Positions 34,886 through 44,042 of a DNA stretch of 44,425 nucleotides are shown piece after piece. A program made the position numbers and the translations under genes. Origin of the DNA: Candidatus Scalindua sediminis. GTDB lineage: Bacteria; Planctomycetota; Brocadiia; Brocadiales; Scalinduaceae. Every line of letters begins with the position of its first letter. The stretch's first letter is position 1. The notes beneath the pieces are model-generated. The model was given only the letters and a program-made list of their open reading frames with translations. It was not told the DNA's origin and did no database searches. The DNA lies in NCBI GenBank assembly GCA_008636105.1, contig VSDH01000027.1, forward strand, positions 1 to 44,425, given 5' to 3'.

Positions 34886-35558
34886 ATGAAGATGGCACTA
34901 ACATTTATAATATTTTTCTATCTCTTACTCTTCCATATTGGTCAGGTTGTCAATGCCAATGAAGAAGACAGAAAGAGATGGAACAAACGATATGACACTA
35001 AAGAATATATGTATGGGAAAGAGCCGATAAAGCTTCTAAAAGAAAATATCAATCTTTTGACTAAAGGTAAGGCTCTGGTTTTAGCCATGGGAGAAGGAAG
35101 AAATGCGGTATTTCTGGCCAAGAATGGATTTGACGTGGATGGTTGTGATATCTCTGAGATAGCTATCGAGAAGACCAAGATTTTAGCAAAAGGAGCATAA
35201 TGTAAAATTAAATGCCTTTGTAGCGGATCTGGAGGAATATAGAATACCAAACAATAAGTATGACCTTATAACTTGTATTTATTATATGCAAAGGAGTCTT
35301 ATTCCCCAAATCAAGGATCGCTTGAAGATAGGTGGTATGGTTGTGTTTGAGGAATATGCCATTGGCCAGTCAAAATATGGAAGTGGTTCACCTGGCTCTA
35401 AGAACCCAGAGTATTCAGTAAAACATAATGAACTCCCTTATTATTTATATAATGAACTTCTTAATATCTTCAGGGATTTTTACATCCTTTATTATCGAGA
35501 GGGTGAGAGAGAAGATAACAAGTCAATAGTAAGCATGATTGCACAAAAGATAAGGTAA
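34886..35558 (+). pseudogene. SAM-dependent methyltransferase with signal peptide, frameshifted
   Basis: The first part (34886-35200) has a hydrophobic signal (residues about 3-24), then RWNKRYDTKEYMYGKEP and a motif-I-like LVLAMGEGRNAVFLAKNGFDVDGCDIS, the class I SAM-binding fold of the tellurite-resistance/TehB-like group. It ends early. Reading the next frame from about 35190 gives LAKEHNVKLNAFVADLEEYRIPNNKYDLI and LKIGGMVVFEEYA, continuing to 35558. One extra G around 35191-35192 accounts for the shift. A signal peptide on a methyltransferase of this type is odd. I judge it a damaged gene or a sequencing error. Confidence 0.75.
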
Positions 35559-35709
35559 TAAATTAGTTGCTTAACGTAAAAATAACCATTTAAATAAGTA
35601 TACTGCTTTGCAAATTTAAATATGGTTCTTCTATAAATTTAGTTTTCCGTACCAATTAGCAACCTGCCCGACTTCGTCATTCGGGCGGGCTGAAAAGGAG
35701 CTAATTTAA

Positions 35710-36513
35710 ATGAATAGGATAGATGCCAAGTTTAAAGAGTTAAAGGAGAGGAATGAAACTGCATTTATTCCATTTATAACGGCGGGAGACCCAAATCTAT
35801 CGGTAACAAGGTCATTGATATTGGAATTTGACAAAAAAGGTTCGGATATGATAGAATTGGGCATACCTTTTTCTGATCCAATTGCAGATGGACCTGTAAT
35901 TCAGTCATCTTATTACAGGGCGCTTTCAGGTGGTATAAAGGTATCTAATATCTTAGAAATTGTAAAAGAGATTCGAAGGGAATCGGAGATTCCGATTGTT
36001 TCTATGATTTCATATAGCATCCTTTATAAAAATGGGTGTGAAAACTTTATAAGAAATGCAGTAAAAGCAGGATTTGATGGTGCCACAATACCTGACCTTC
36101 CAATAGAAGAAGCCGAGGATATAATTGAAACTGCCAAAAAGGAAGATTTTAAGATAATCTGTTTTGTTGCGCCTACAACAACAAACGATAGAATGGAGTT
36201 GATTGTGAAAAGATCACAGGGTTTTATTTATTATATATCCATTGTAGGTATAACAGGAGCAAGAAATGATTTATCTGATGATATAACTAAAAATATTCAA
36301 AACATAAAAAGGAAAACAAACTTACCAGTAGCTCTGGGTTTTGGGATTTCAACGCCTGAGCAAGCCGGTATGGCTGGGAAAATCGCTGATGGCGTAATCG
36401 TAGGAAGTGCTATCATGAGGGAGATAGAAAAATTTAGAAACCAGGATGACAATATACTGGTTAATAGGGTAGGGCAGTTTGTTGGTGAATTAGTAACAAG
36501 CACCAAACATTGA
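35710..36513 (+). CDS. trpA: Tryptophan synthase alpha chain
   Basis: It carries PFITAGDPNLSVT, the catalytic glutamate in MIELGIPFSDPIADGPVIQ (Glu and Asp conserved), DGATIPDLPIEEAED, CFVAPTTTNDR and a final VALGFGISTPEQAG. It splits indole-3-glycerol phosphate into indole and glyceraldehyde 3-phosphate. Length 267 is standard. AAAAGGAG at 35693-35700 supports the start. It follows the RAYT insertion and has its own terminator, so it may be uncoupled from trpB. Confidence 0.96.
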   Translation: MNRIDAKFKELKERNETAFIPFITAGDPNLSVTRSLILEFDKKGSDMIELGIPFSDPIADGPVIQSSYYRALSGGIKVSNILEIVKEIRRESEIPIVSMISYSILYKNGCENFIRNAVKAGFDGATIPDLPIEEAEDIIETAKKEDFKIICFVAPTTTNDRMELIVKRSQGFIYYISIVGITGARNDLSDDITKNIQNIKRKTNLPVALGFGISTPEQAGMAGKIADGVIVGSAIMREIEKFRNQDDNILVNRVGQFVGELVTSTKH

Positions 36514-36596
36514 GGTTAGTGTGCGTAATTAGATTTTAGCCTATTTTTTAGAAGAATAAAAAAAGTGTTCATTTTAAATTTAGGTTTCTTTTAAGT

Positions 36597-36625
36597 ATCC
36601 TACCGCATTGGCAGGATTTTTTTTT
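36597..36625 (+). terminator. Intrinsic terminator after trpA
   Basis: ATCCTACC (36597-36604) pairs with GGCAGGAT (36610-36617), one mismatch inside, followed by nine T. It lies 84 bases after trpA. Confidence 0.85.
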
Positions 36626-36731
36626 GGGCAGAAAAACAGAAAATTAAGTAATTTGTGCATAACGACATAAATTTTGCCGTATATAAAAATGTGTTAAAAG
36701 TTGTGTTCTTAATAATGTAAAATCATTAAAT

Positions 36732-37328
36732 ATGAAAGATAAAAAGAACAAAGTTAGATACGGAATGGTGATAGACCTTCGTAAATGTATGGGTTGCAAT
36801 ACATGTTCTGTAAGCTGTAAGGTAGAAAACGATGTTCCGCCAGGGGTTTTTAGGAGCTGGGTAAAGGTTGTCGAGAAGGGGACTTATCCCAATGTAAGAA
36901 GATCATTTTTACCAATCTTGTGCAATAATTGTGAAAACCCCATTTGTCTTCAAAACTGTCCTGTGAATGCAACCTGGCAAAGGGAAGATGGTATTGTTAT
37001 AGTTGATCCACATCGTTGTATTGGGTGTAAATATTGTATTGCCTCTTGCCCGTATAATGTAAGACACATAAATCCTATCATGAAGATCGTACAGAAATGC
37101 ACATTTTGTCATCATAGGGTAGATGCGGGATTACAGCCTGCATGTGTCGAAAGTTGTCCACCAGGAGCAAGAATATTTGGAGATTTAAATGATCCAGATA
37201 GTGAAATATCTAAACTCCTGGCAGAGAATGCCACACAGGTACTAAAACCGGAAATGGGAACAGATCCCAGAGTCTTTTATATTGCAGCCGATAAGGATGC
37301 AATGGATCCTTTTGCAGTAAATAGTTAA
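36732..37328 (+). CDS. Four-cluster ferredoxin subunit of a molybdoenzyme (PsrB/NrfC/DmsB type)
   Basis: Four cysteine groups are visible: CMGCNTCSVSCKVEN, CNNCENPICLQNCPVNA, CIGCKYCIASCPYNV and CTFCHHRVDAGLQPACVESCPPGA. They match four [4Fe-4S] clusters of the electron-transfer subunit in complex iron-sulfur molybdoenzymes. It hands electrons between the membrane subunit (next gene, three bases after the stop) and the catalytic subunit at 38292. The length of 198 residues is normal. There is no signal peptide, so it would ride with a TAT-exported partner. The ATG at 36732 lacks a strong ribosome-binding site. Confidence 0.92.
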   Translation: MKDKKNKVRYGMVIDLRKCMGCNTCSVSCKVENDVPPGVFRSWVKVVEKGTYPNVRRSFLPILCNNCENPICLQNCPVNATWQREDGIVIVDPHRCIGCKYCIASCPYNVRHINPIMKIVQKCTFCHHRVDAGLQPACVESCPPGARIFGDLNDPDSEISKLLAENATQVLKPEMGTDPRVFYIAADKDAMDPFAVNS

Positions 37329-37331
37329 ACA

Positions 37332-38234
37332 ATGGTTGAAGTAAGAGAAATATATAACGTACATCACGAAATGCCACTTGGAATATTAATTGCAAATTAT
37401 TTCTACTTTACTGGATTGAGTGCTGGGTCATTTATCCTATCAACCCTAGCTTATGGATTTGGTATGCAAAAATACAAACCTATTTCCAAGAGTGCAATTA
37501 TTCTTGCCACATTACTATTATTAGTTGCACCTATAAATTTGGTAGTTGATCTTGAACAACCATTTAGATTCTATCACCTTTTTATTTACTTCAATTTTAC
37601 CTCACCTATTACATACGGCTCATTCCTTCTTACTATTTATCCGGTATGCTGCATAGTATACGCTTATTTTATGTTCAAGGAAAATTTGAAATGGGCTAAA
37701 ATTTGTGGTTTGATAGGAATACCTTTGGCCCTTTTAGTGCATGGGTATACAGGGTTTATAATGGCCCTTGGTAAGGCACGCATACTCTGGAATACGGCCT
37801 TAATGCCTACGATATTTCTCGTCTCGGCAATGGTCTCTGGTCTCGCATTAATGATATTGGTTGTATTGATTATGTCTATATTCAAGGTCGACCAGCGTAA
37901 TAAACTTAAGGAATTGGCACTTGATTTGGGAAAGTTGTTAGTATTTACGATAATTGTGGATTTGGCGCTTATGGGATGCGATATTGTAATACTACTTACT
38001 TCTCATCATGACGCATATCATGCTGCCATGCTAATATTAAAAGGAAGTTTTGCACCATTGTTTTTGGGTGTTGAAATCATTCTTGGTAGTATAATACCTC
38101 TCATACTTTTATTAGTGCCTTATTCAAGAAAAAGCCTTATATCTCATGCTGTTGCATCTGTATTAGTTATGATTGGTATATTTACTATGCGTTTTGTTAT
38201 GGTTGTTGGTGGTCAGAGTCTACCGCTTAGTTAG
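37332..38234 (+). CDS. NrfD/PsrC-type integral membrane subunit
   Basis: Its 300 residues contain about eight membrane helices (for example near 17-40, 52-70, 90-115, 128-148, 160-185). The opening HHEMPLGILIANYFYFTGLSAGSFILSTLAYGFG is the typical first helix pair of NrfD. Such subunits pass electrons from, or to, the quinone pool and may pump protons. Together with the ferredoxin and molybdopterin proteins it makes a Psr/Phs-like three-subunit respiratory complex in the order B-C-A. Which way electrons flow is not shown. Confidence 0.88.
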   Translation: MVEVREIYNVHHEMPLGILIANYFYFTGLSAGSFILSTLAYGFGMQKYKPISKSAIILATLLLLVAPINLVVDLEQPFRFYHLFIYFNFTSPITYGSFLLTIYPVCCIVYAYFMFKENLKWAKICGLIGIPLALLVHGYTGFIMALGKARILWNTALMPTIFLVSAMVSGLALMILVVLIMSIFKVDQRNKLKELALDLGKLLVFTIIVDLALMGCDIVILLTSHHDAYHAAMLILKGSFAPLFLGVEIILGSIIPLILLLVPYSRKSLISHAVASVLVMIGIFTMRFVMVVGGQSLPLS

Positions 38235-38291
38235 GTTTTGTGGTTTAATTATCAACTTATATTTTTTAAACGTAATAGGAGTTAAACTGTA

Positions 38292-40583
38292 GTGGCAAGA
38301 TTTTCAAGAAGAACAATTTTAAAGGGCGGTCTGGCAGGTTTGGCTCTTAGTATTGGCGCAAAAATAGGTATGGGCAGTGTAATAGAAAAACTGACTCCCA
38401 GGATTAATATAGCCAGAACTTCGAGAAGAATGCGTAATGGCATACCTACTACGTGTTCAAACTGTCCTGCTGAATGTGGGATATACGGATTTACCGATTA
38501 TGGGCGCCTAGTGAAGATAGAAGGAGTTGATGGTAATCCAAATAATATGGGTAAAACATGTTCAAAAGGGGAAGCTGGTCTTGATATGTTATATGATGAG
38601 GAAAGGATTCTCACACCCCTTAAACGGACTGGTACACGAGGTGAAGGGAAATGGAAGAGCATTTCATGGAAGGAGGCTATTGAAGAAATAGCTTCTAGAT
38701 TAAGAGACTTAGAGGTAAATGAGGCACAAGAACAATTGGTTTTTGAATGTGAAGCTTCTTTAACAACAGAATTAATTGTTAAGCGTTTCATGAAGGCATA
38801 CGGTTCTCCCAATGCTATAACTCATTCGAAATATGGTAATGAAAATAAGATGATGGCACAACGGCTAACATGGGGTGAAGGTTTAGAAGTGCCTGACGTA
38901 GAACACTCCAAATATATATTGCTTTTTGGTGCAAATCCATATGAATCACATACTTTTTTTATAAACCTTGCAAAAAGAATTGTTACTGCAAGAACAGAAA
39001 ATTTTGCAAAGCTTGTTACCTTTGATGTAAGGATGACACAGACATCAGGCAAAAGTGATGAGTGGTATCCTGTAAAACCTGGCACTGATGCAGTTGTTGT
39101 GCTTGCAATGTGTGATGTGATAATGAGAGAGGGAATGGCTGATATAAATTTTATTGAGAACTACACCAACGTATCGGCTGAAATGTTAGCCAGGTATTTG
39201 AGTGAATATACGCCAGAAATGGCAGAACAAATCAGTGGAATTCCTGCAATAGATGTCATTAAGGTTGCAAGAGAATTTGCCACATCTAAACCCTCAGTTG
39301 CAATCAGTGGAGGTGGTATTACAAAACACAGAAATGGCGTATATTCAGAACGATGTATAATGCTCTTAAATGCTATTACGGGAAATATTGATGCAAAGGG
39401 CGGCTATTGTGTCCCTAGAAGATTTGCTTTGCAAGAACCAGAACCGCAGCCCAGCGGGCTGGTAAAAGGTTCACAAATATACTATCAAGATAACGATTCA
39501 GTCCTGGAACATGCAAGCAGGGGAGAGGTTATTGATGCGATTAAGAATGGAAGACAAAAGATAGGCGTATATATTTCATACGAGCACAATCCGGTATATT
39601 CCAGTCCCGATTGTGAAGGTACATCTCTTTTGTTTAAAGATGAAGATACTATTCCATTCTTCGTTGCCATTGACTCATTCATGACAGAAACAGCTGCACT
39701 GGCGGATATTGTCCTTCCCTCAGCAACATATCTTGAGAGAAGTGAATTGTTCTCTCCTCCAAGTTTTTCAATGGAACCCTTTATTAGTTATAGCCAACCG
39801 GTTATTAAACCACTTGGTGAAAGCAAATCTATCTTTAATATAGTTAAAGATGTGTCAAAAAAACTAGGCCCGGATATTGGAAAATATTTTAAGATGAGTG
39901 AAGACAATTACTTACAAGCATCAATATCTCATATTAAGAAACTGTCCGAAGCAGGTGGTATTTACTCTCTAATGGAACATGGTTATTGGTTTGATACTAA
40001 GAAGGAACAACCTCCATATAAACTTTTTGAAAAAAAGGGATTTAATACACCATCAGGAAAGTTCGAGATATATTCCGAACGTTTAAGGGAAAAGGGTCAT
40101 AATCCTATGCCTACATATATGCCTATAGAAGAACTTTCAGTAAAGGAGGAAAATACTTTTGTCCTTGTACCATTCAAGACGAATGTGCATACGGCTGATA
40201 GAACAGCAAATAGTATATTACTCTCTGAAATACTCCATAATAACCCTCTCTGGATTAATGCGAGCATTGCAAGGAAGTATGACTTGCGAGATGGTGATAA
40301 AGTAGAAGTTGTCTCTAAATTAGGAAGAATAGAAACCGAGGTAAATATCACGCAGGGAATACATCCTGGTGTAGTTGCAATAGCCACAAACTGTGGCCAC
40401 TGGCAATTTGGACATATTGCACAGGCCAAAGGTTTTAAGAGTAGCGACCCTCAAACGTCTCTCGTCTGGTGGGAAAAGGAGGGCAACGGTATTCACATTA
40501 ATCGAATAATTCCTACTTCAATGGATACGGTTGGCAGGGGACAGGGGTGGATGGATACCGTGGTCGAAATACGAAAGATTTGA
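38292..40583 (+). CDS. Molybdopterin oxidoreductase catalytic subunit (PsrA/PhsA-like), TAT-exported
   Basis: A twin-arginine signal (FSRRTILKGG, residues about 4-13) precedes a [4Fe-4S] site CSNCPAECGIYG...CSKG, then large Mo-bisMGD domains (LTWGEGLEVPDVEHSKYILLFGANP, LPSATYLERSELF, GDKVEVVSKLGRIETEV). The layout is that of polysulfide/thiosulfate/tetrathionate reductases. The stretch where PsrA-type enzymes place the Mo-ligating Cys (H-x3-C) reads HSKYGNEN, with Gly182 at that place, so the usual Cys ligand is missing by my eye alignment. The substrate is therefore unknown. The GTG start has AGGAG ten bases upstream. The next gene encodes a 12-heme cytochrome. Confidence 0.9.
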   Translation: MARFSRRTILKGGLAGLALSIGAKIGMGSVIEKLTPRINIARTSRRMRNGIPTTCSNCPAECGIYGFTDYGRLVKIEGVDGNPNNMGKTCSKGEAGLDMLYDEERILTPLKRTGTRGEGKWKSISWKEAIEEIASRLRDLEVNEAQEQLVFECEASLTTELIVKRFMKAYGSPNAITHSKYGNENKMMAQRLTWGEGLEVPDVEHSKYILLFGANPYESHTFFINLAKRIVTARTENFAKLVTFDVRMTQTSGKSDEWYPVKPGTDAVVVLAMCDVIMREGMADINFIENYTNVSAEMLARYLSEYTPEMAEQISGIPAIDVIKVAREFATSKPSVAISGGGITKHRNGVYSERCIMLLNAITGNIDAKGGYCVPRRFALQEPEPQPSGLVKGSQIYYQDNDSVLEHASRGEVIDAIKNGRQKIGVYISYEHNPVYSSPDCEGTSLLFKDEDTIPFFVAIDSFMTETAALADIVLPSATYLERSELFSPPSFSMEPFISYSQPVIKPLGESKSIFNIVKDVSKKLGPDIGKYFKMSEDNYLQASISHIKKLSEAGGIYSLMEHGYWFDTKKEQPPYKLFEKKGFNTPSGKFEIYSERLREKGHNPMPTYMPIEELSVKEENTFVLVPFKTNVHTADRTANSILLSEILHNNPLWINASIARKYDLRDGDKVEVVSKLGRIETEVNITQGIHPGVVAIATNCGHWQFGHIAQAKGFKSSDPQTSLVWWEKEGNGIHINRIIPTSMDTVGRGQGWMDTVVEIRKI

Positions 40584-40617
40584 GTTTTTTGATAAAAGAT
40601 TAAAAAAATAAGTTAAC

Positions 40618-40662
40618 AAATCCCCCATTCCCCCTTTTCTAAAGGGGGATTAAGGGGGATTT
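40618..40662. repeat. Palindromic repeat, CCCCCTTTT / AAAGGGGG type
   Basis: AAATCCCCC ... CCCCCTTT (40618-40637) faces AAAGGGGG ... GGGGGATTT (40641-40662), giving two nested arms around a TCT loop. It is related to the repeat at 12209-12233. It may also act as a terminator after the molybdoenzyme gene, although no long U-run follows. Confidence 0.6.
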
Positions 40663-40690
40663 ATTTAATTCGTTTACAATAAGTTCAAAT

Positions 40691-41887
40691 ATGGAATTCA
40701 AAAAGAAATATATAAAGTTGATAATTATAATTGCTTCTGTAAGTGCCGTATTTGCCGGTGCAGGAGCTTTTTCTCTGGTTAAATACACAACCTCTGTTAA
40801 GCATTTCTGTATGTCGTGCCATTGGAATCAGGGTGATTCTGATTTTTCAAAGCAATCTGCCATACATCCGAAATATGTTTCTTGTGATGAGTGCCATGCA
40901 GATAATTCCGAAATAATTCCAACAGGATTTAATGCTTCTCCTGAATTAGTGAATGAAAATTGCATCAGGTGCCATGCAGAAATTCAATTTACAAACGAGT
41001 GGAAAACACTAAAGACCAACGCGCAGGAGATACGGATAGAACACGAAAAACACTTAAAAAAAGTTGGTTTAAATTGTATTGATTGTCACAATAACGTAGC
41101 CCATGATAGTTCTCCAAATCCTACTAATAGACCGCACATGGCAAAATGCTTTGAATGTCATGTGTCTAGGGAAGAGGGTTGTGAAACGTGCCATCCCCTA
41201 GGTTTTGTAAAATTCGATTCTGAAATGGAGGATATCTCTGTAATGGCATGCAGTAGATGTCATATGGATTTCTTGAGAAAGGAATCTAGCAGAAAAGAAG
41301 GTTTCTTACATAAAAAACATTTAACTAGCTTATTAGAATGTAATACTTGTCATGATGTTAATTTACAACACCCTTTATCGATTATCGAGGATAATGATTG
41401 TGGTAGCTGTCATCATGAAAAAACTGAAAAGGTGTGCATTGATTGTCATCCCCTGCAGAATAAATTATATTTCGGAATAAGGGAGAACGAAGAATGGCAT
41501 TATCCAGATGTAATGGCAACCGCTGGTATGTCATGCAATATTGGATGCCATGTGGACTTGAAGAGCGGTCATAGCTTTAAGTCTGTAAAACAGGCGTGTA
41601 TTACCTGTCATGGAGAAGAATATGGAGGACTAGTTGACGAGTTTCAAATATCTTTAAACCAGTCAATTGACGAAATAAAAAGACTTTTATCCGATACAAT
41701 AGAATTGAATAACAAGAATAATATAAACAGGGAAGAAGTTGAAGACGGAATTGAAAGTAGTGAAAAGATACTAAATTTTATTGAAAAGGCAAAAGGCATA
41801 CATAATATGCAATATACGTTATTGCTAGTTAATGACTTGGAAAAGAGGTCAAGAAATTTGTACAATATGGTCTTAGAAAAACAGTAG
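40691..41887 (+). CDS. Membrane-anchored dodecaheme cytochrome c
   Basis: An N-terminal membrane helix (about residues 9-27) is uncleaved, NapC/NirT style, followed by CMSCH and then ten more CXXCH sites (CDECH, CIRCH, CIDCH, CFECH, CETCH, CSRCH, CNTCH, CGSCH, CIDCH, CITCH). A CX3CH site (CNIGCH) makes twelve possible hemes. The last 80 residues are a charged, coiled-coil-like helix (SLNQSIDEIKRLL...) without hemes. I recognise no named homologue. The position between the molybdoenzyme and an HAO-type gene suggests an electron wire between membrane and soluble cytochromes. No ribosome-binding site is strong; the ATG at 40691 fits the anchor helix. Confidence 0.78.
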   Translation: MEFKKKYIKLIIIIASVSAVFAGAGAFSLVKYTTSVKHFCMSCHWNQGDSDFSKQSAIHPKYVSCDECHADNSEIIPTGFNASPELVNENCIRCHAEIQFTNEWKTLKTNAQEIRIEHEKHLKKVGLNCIDCHNNVAHDSSPNPTNRPHMAKCFECHVSREEGCETCHPLGFVKFDSEMEDISVMACSRCHMDFLRKESSRKEGFLHKKHLTSLLECNTCHDVNLQHPLSIIEDNDCGSCHHEKTEKVCIDCHPLQNKLYFGIRENEEWHYPDVMATAGMSCNIGCHVDLKSGHSFKSVKQACITCHGEEYGGLVDEFQISLNQSIDEIKRLLSDTIELNNKNNINREEVEDGIESSEKILNFIEKAKGIHNMQYTLLLVNDLEKRSRNLYNMVLEKQ

Positions 41888-42134
41888 TGGTTTAAATTTA
41901 ACAGCAACATAAGATGTGTTGGATTTTGTAGTTATATAAAGCTGCATATAATAATCATCTTTCAGTGAAAGAAAACAAACATTTACTCATGAATTAAAAA
42001 AGGACTTAGAATATCTAAAACTCTTTATAAAGTATTTGTTTTTCATCACTTATGTAATATATTATCAAAAACTTAATTTTGGCATCAAGCTTGCTTAAAG
42101 CGTATTTTTCAATAATATTTTTAATAAGTTTTTA

Positions 42135-42162
42135 TTGACATATATAAAAAAAAATATATAAT
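42135..42162 (+). promoter_or_regulatory. Consensus sigma70-type promoter for the HAO/HDH gene
   Basis: TTGACA (42135-42140), 16 bases, TATAAT (42157-42162), both perfect, with a leader of about 145 nt. The rest of the gap 41888-42313 is AT-rich with no ORF or clear hairpin. GAAAGGAGAAGG at 42291-42302 is the ribosome-binding site for the ATG at 42314. Confidence 0.7.
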
Positions 42163-42313
42163 TCGTGGACTTCAGAAAAATCTTCGAAGTGATCAAAAGC
42201 GAAAGGGGGTGTTATATTTTTCCAAAGCAATTCAATATTTCATATTTAACGTGTATTTATAACCTTAGTTAGTTTTTTTATTAATAAAAAGGAAAGGAGA
42301 AGGTAAAGATAAT

Positions 42314-44011
42314 ATGCTAAAAAAGAGAAATACTGTATTTGTTGCGTTGATGGGTTTCCTAGTTGCAATTTGTTTTAGTATGAACTTTGCAACTAAAGAA
42401 GCTGGCGCAGTAGAAATTATCACACACTGGGTACCTCACGAAGTTTATGGTATGCCTGGAGACCCTGATAATTCCGGTAAGGTCTTCTTCTCTGGTTTGT
42501 ATGCTAAGTATATGGGATATCCAAAAGGAGCTCCTCCATATCCTGGTAAATATTCAAGATTTTGGAGAACACTCCCTGCATATCGTTACTATATCCCAGA
42601 CTACATGTACAACAGGGATGAAGTCAGGCCCTCAAACCCGATTAAGGGTCAGTTCAGGCTTAAAGAATGTCTTGGATGCCATTCAGTAGTTACACCTGGT
42701 ATCGTAAGAGACTACAATAAGAGTGCACATGCAAAGGCAGAACCAAGCCCAACAGGCTGTGATACATGTCATGGAAACAATCACCAAAAGCTCTTAATGC
42801 CAAGCTCAAAGGCTTGTGGTGTTAGTGATTGTCATGAAGACCAGTATGTACAGCAGGGTCAGGGTGGTATAGGTTCACATGCTTCTTGTTCCAGCTTTGC
42901 ACAGATTGAATGTGCATGGTCGATTGAAAGGCCACCAGGAGATACTGCTGGATGTACATTCTGCCATACAAGTGCAGAAGAACGATGCAACACATGCCAT
43001 CAGAGACATCAATTCAATCCTGCAGTAGCAAGACACTCAGAACAGTGTAAGGCATGCCACTGGGGAAAAGACCACAGGGATTGGGAAGCATATGATATCT
43101 CAATACATGGTGTTGTTTATCAGGTAAACAAATGGAATCCAACTGAATTTGACTTCAGCAAGAAACTTTCAGATGCTGATTACGTTGGTCCAACTTGTCA
43201 ATACTGCCATATGAGGGGTGGTCACCACAACGTTCAGAGACTTTCAACTGTGTATACAAGTATGGGTATGTCAAATGCTGATAGAGGCGCACCTCTGTGG
43301 AAAGAAAAGAGAGACACCTGGGTATCGGTATGTGACGACTGCCATTCACCAAGATTTGCCCGAGAGAATCTGCAGGCGATGGATGAGGCTTGTAAAGATG
43401 CGGGTTTAAAATACACTGAGACGTTCAAAGTAGCAGAGAACCTGATGTTGGCTGGAATGGATGAGCCAATGCCTAAAGACCTTGCACCAGACTGGAGTGG
43501 TCAGCACATATGGAGTTTGAAGATTGGTGCTTATCACGACGGTCCGGAGTATGGTGGACAGCCAGGTGAATCTGGTGAGTTCAGGATGTCAAACTGTTCA
43601 GCTGTTGAGAGGATCTGCTTTGAAAGTGTTGGATACTGGCAGACATACATAATGAAGGGAATGGCACATGGTTCGTGGAATGATGCTACGTATTGTGATG
43701 GATCCTTTGGTATGGACAGATGGCTGGTAAAGGTAAAGACATTTGCAGAAGAGGCAATAAGACTTTCGGAGATAGAAAAGAAGGTTGGTATCAATTGGGT
43801 GCCGCAGGAATTCTGGAAGAAGGGTGATTGGTTGGATGAGTTGACAGGTGTTAAGATAGTGAAGGAATTCCCTGGGAAGACTATCTTCGATCTTTGCCCG
43901 GAACCAGGTTGGTTAGACACACATCATGCACCGGCTGAAGAGGTAGAGTACATCAACAGGAAGCTGAAAGAGTTGGGTATGCAGGCAGGTAAGCATGGAT
44001 TACATCATTAA
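42314..44011 (+). CDS. hao: Octaheme hydroxylamine/hydrazine oxidoreductase (anammox HAO/HOX or HDH type)
   Basis: A signal peptide (about residues 1-33, EAGAVEI) precedes a sequence almost identical in motif to Kuenenia HAO: HWVPHEVYGMPGDPDNSGKV and YIPDYMYNRDEVRPSNPIKG. Seven CXXCH sites (CLGCH, CDTCH, CTFCH, CNTCH, CKACH, CQYCH, CDDCH) and one CX4CH (CGVSDCH) give eight hemes. CTFCH (214-218) is the likely heme P460 site. Tyr460 (NDATYCDGSF) is the presumed residue cross-linked to P460, which marks an oxidative enzyme. I recall this sequence as nearest to kustc1061 (hydroxylamine oxidase), but kustc0694 (hydrazine dehydrogenase) is a close paralogue, so the substrate needs a tree. It is probably highly expressed, given its promoter. 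Confidence 0.93.
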   Translation: MLKKRNTVFVALMGFLVAICFSMNFATKEAGAVEIITHWVPHEVYGMPGDPDNSGKVFFSGLYAKYMGYPKGAPPYPGKYSRFWRTLPAYRYYIPDYMYNRDEVRPSNPIKGQFRLKECLGCHSVVTPGIVRDYNKSAHAKAEPSPTGCDTCHGNNHQKLLMPSSKACGVSDCHEDQYVQQGQGGIGSHASCSSFAQIECAWSIERPPGDTAGCTFCHTSAEERCNTCHQRHQFNPAVARHSEQCKACHWGKDHRDWEAYDISIHGVVYQVNKWNPTEFDFSKKLSDADYVGPTCQYCHMRGGHHNVQRLSTVYTSMGMSNADRGAPLWKEKRDTWVSVCDDCHSPRFARENLQAMDEACKDAGLKYTETFKVAENLMLAGMDEPMPKDLAPDWSGQHIWSLKIGAYHDGPEYGGQPGESGEFRMSNCSAVERICFESVGYWQTYIMKGMAHGSWNDATYCDGSFGMDRWLVKVKTFAEEAIRLSEIEKKVGINWVPQEFWKKGDWLDELTGVKIVKEFPGKTIFDLCPEPGWLDTHHAPAEEVEYINRKLKELGMQAGKHGLHH

Positions 44012-44042
44012 TTTGATGTTCTTTTAGATGTAAAGTACAGAT

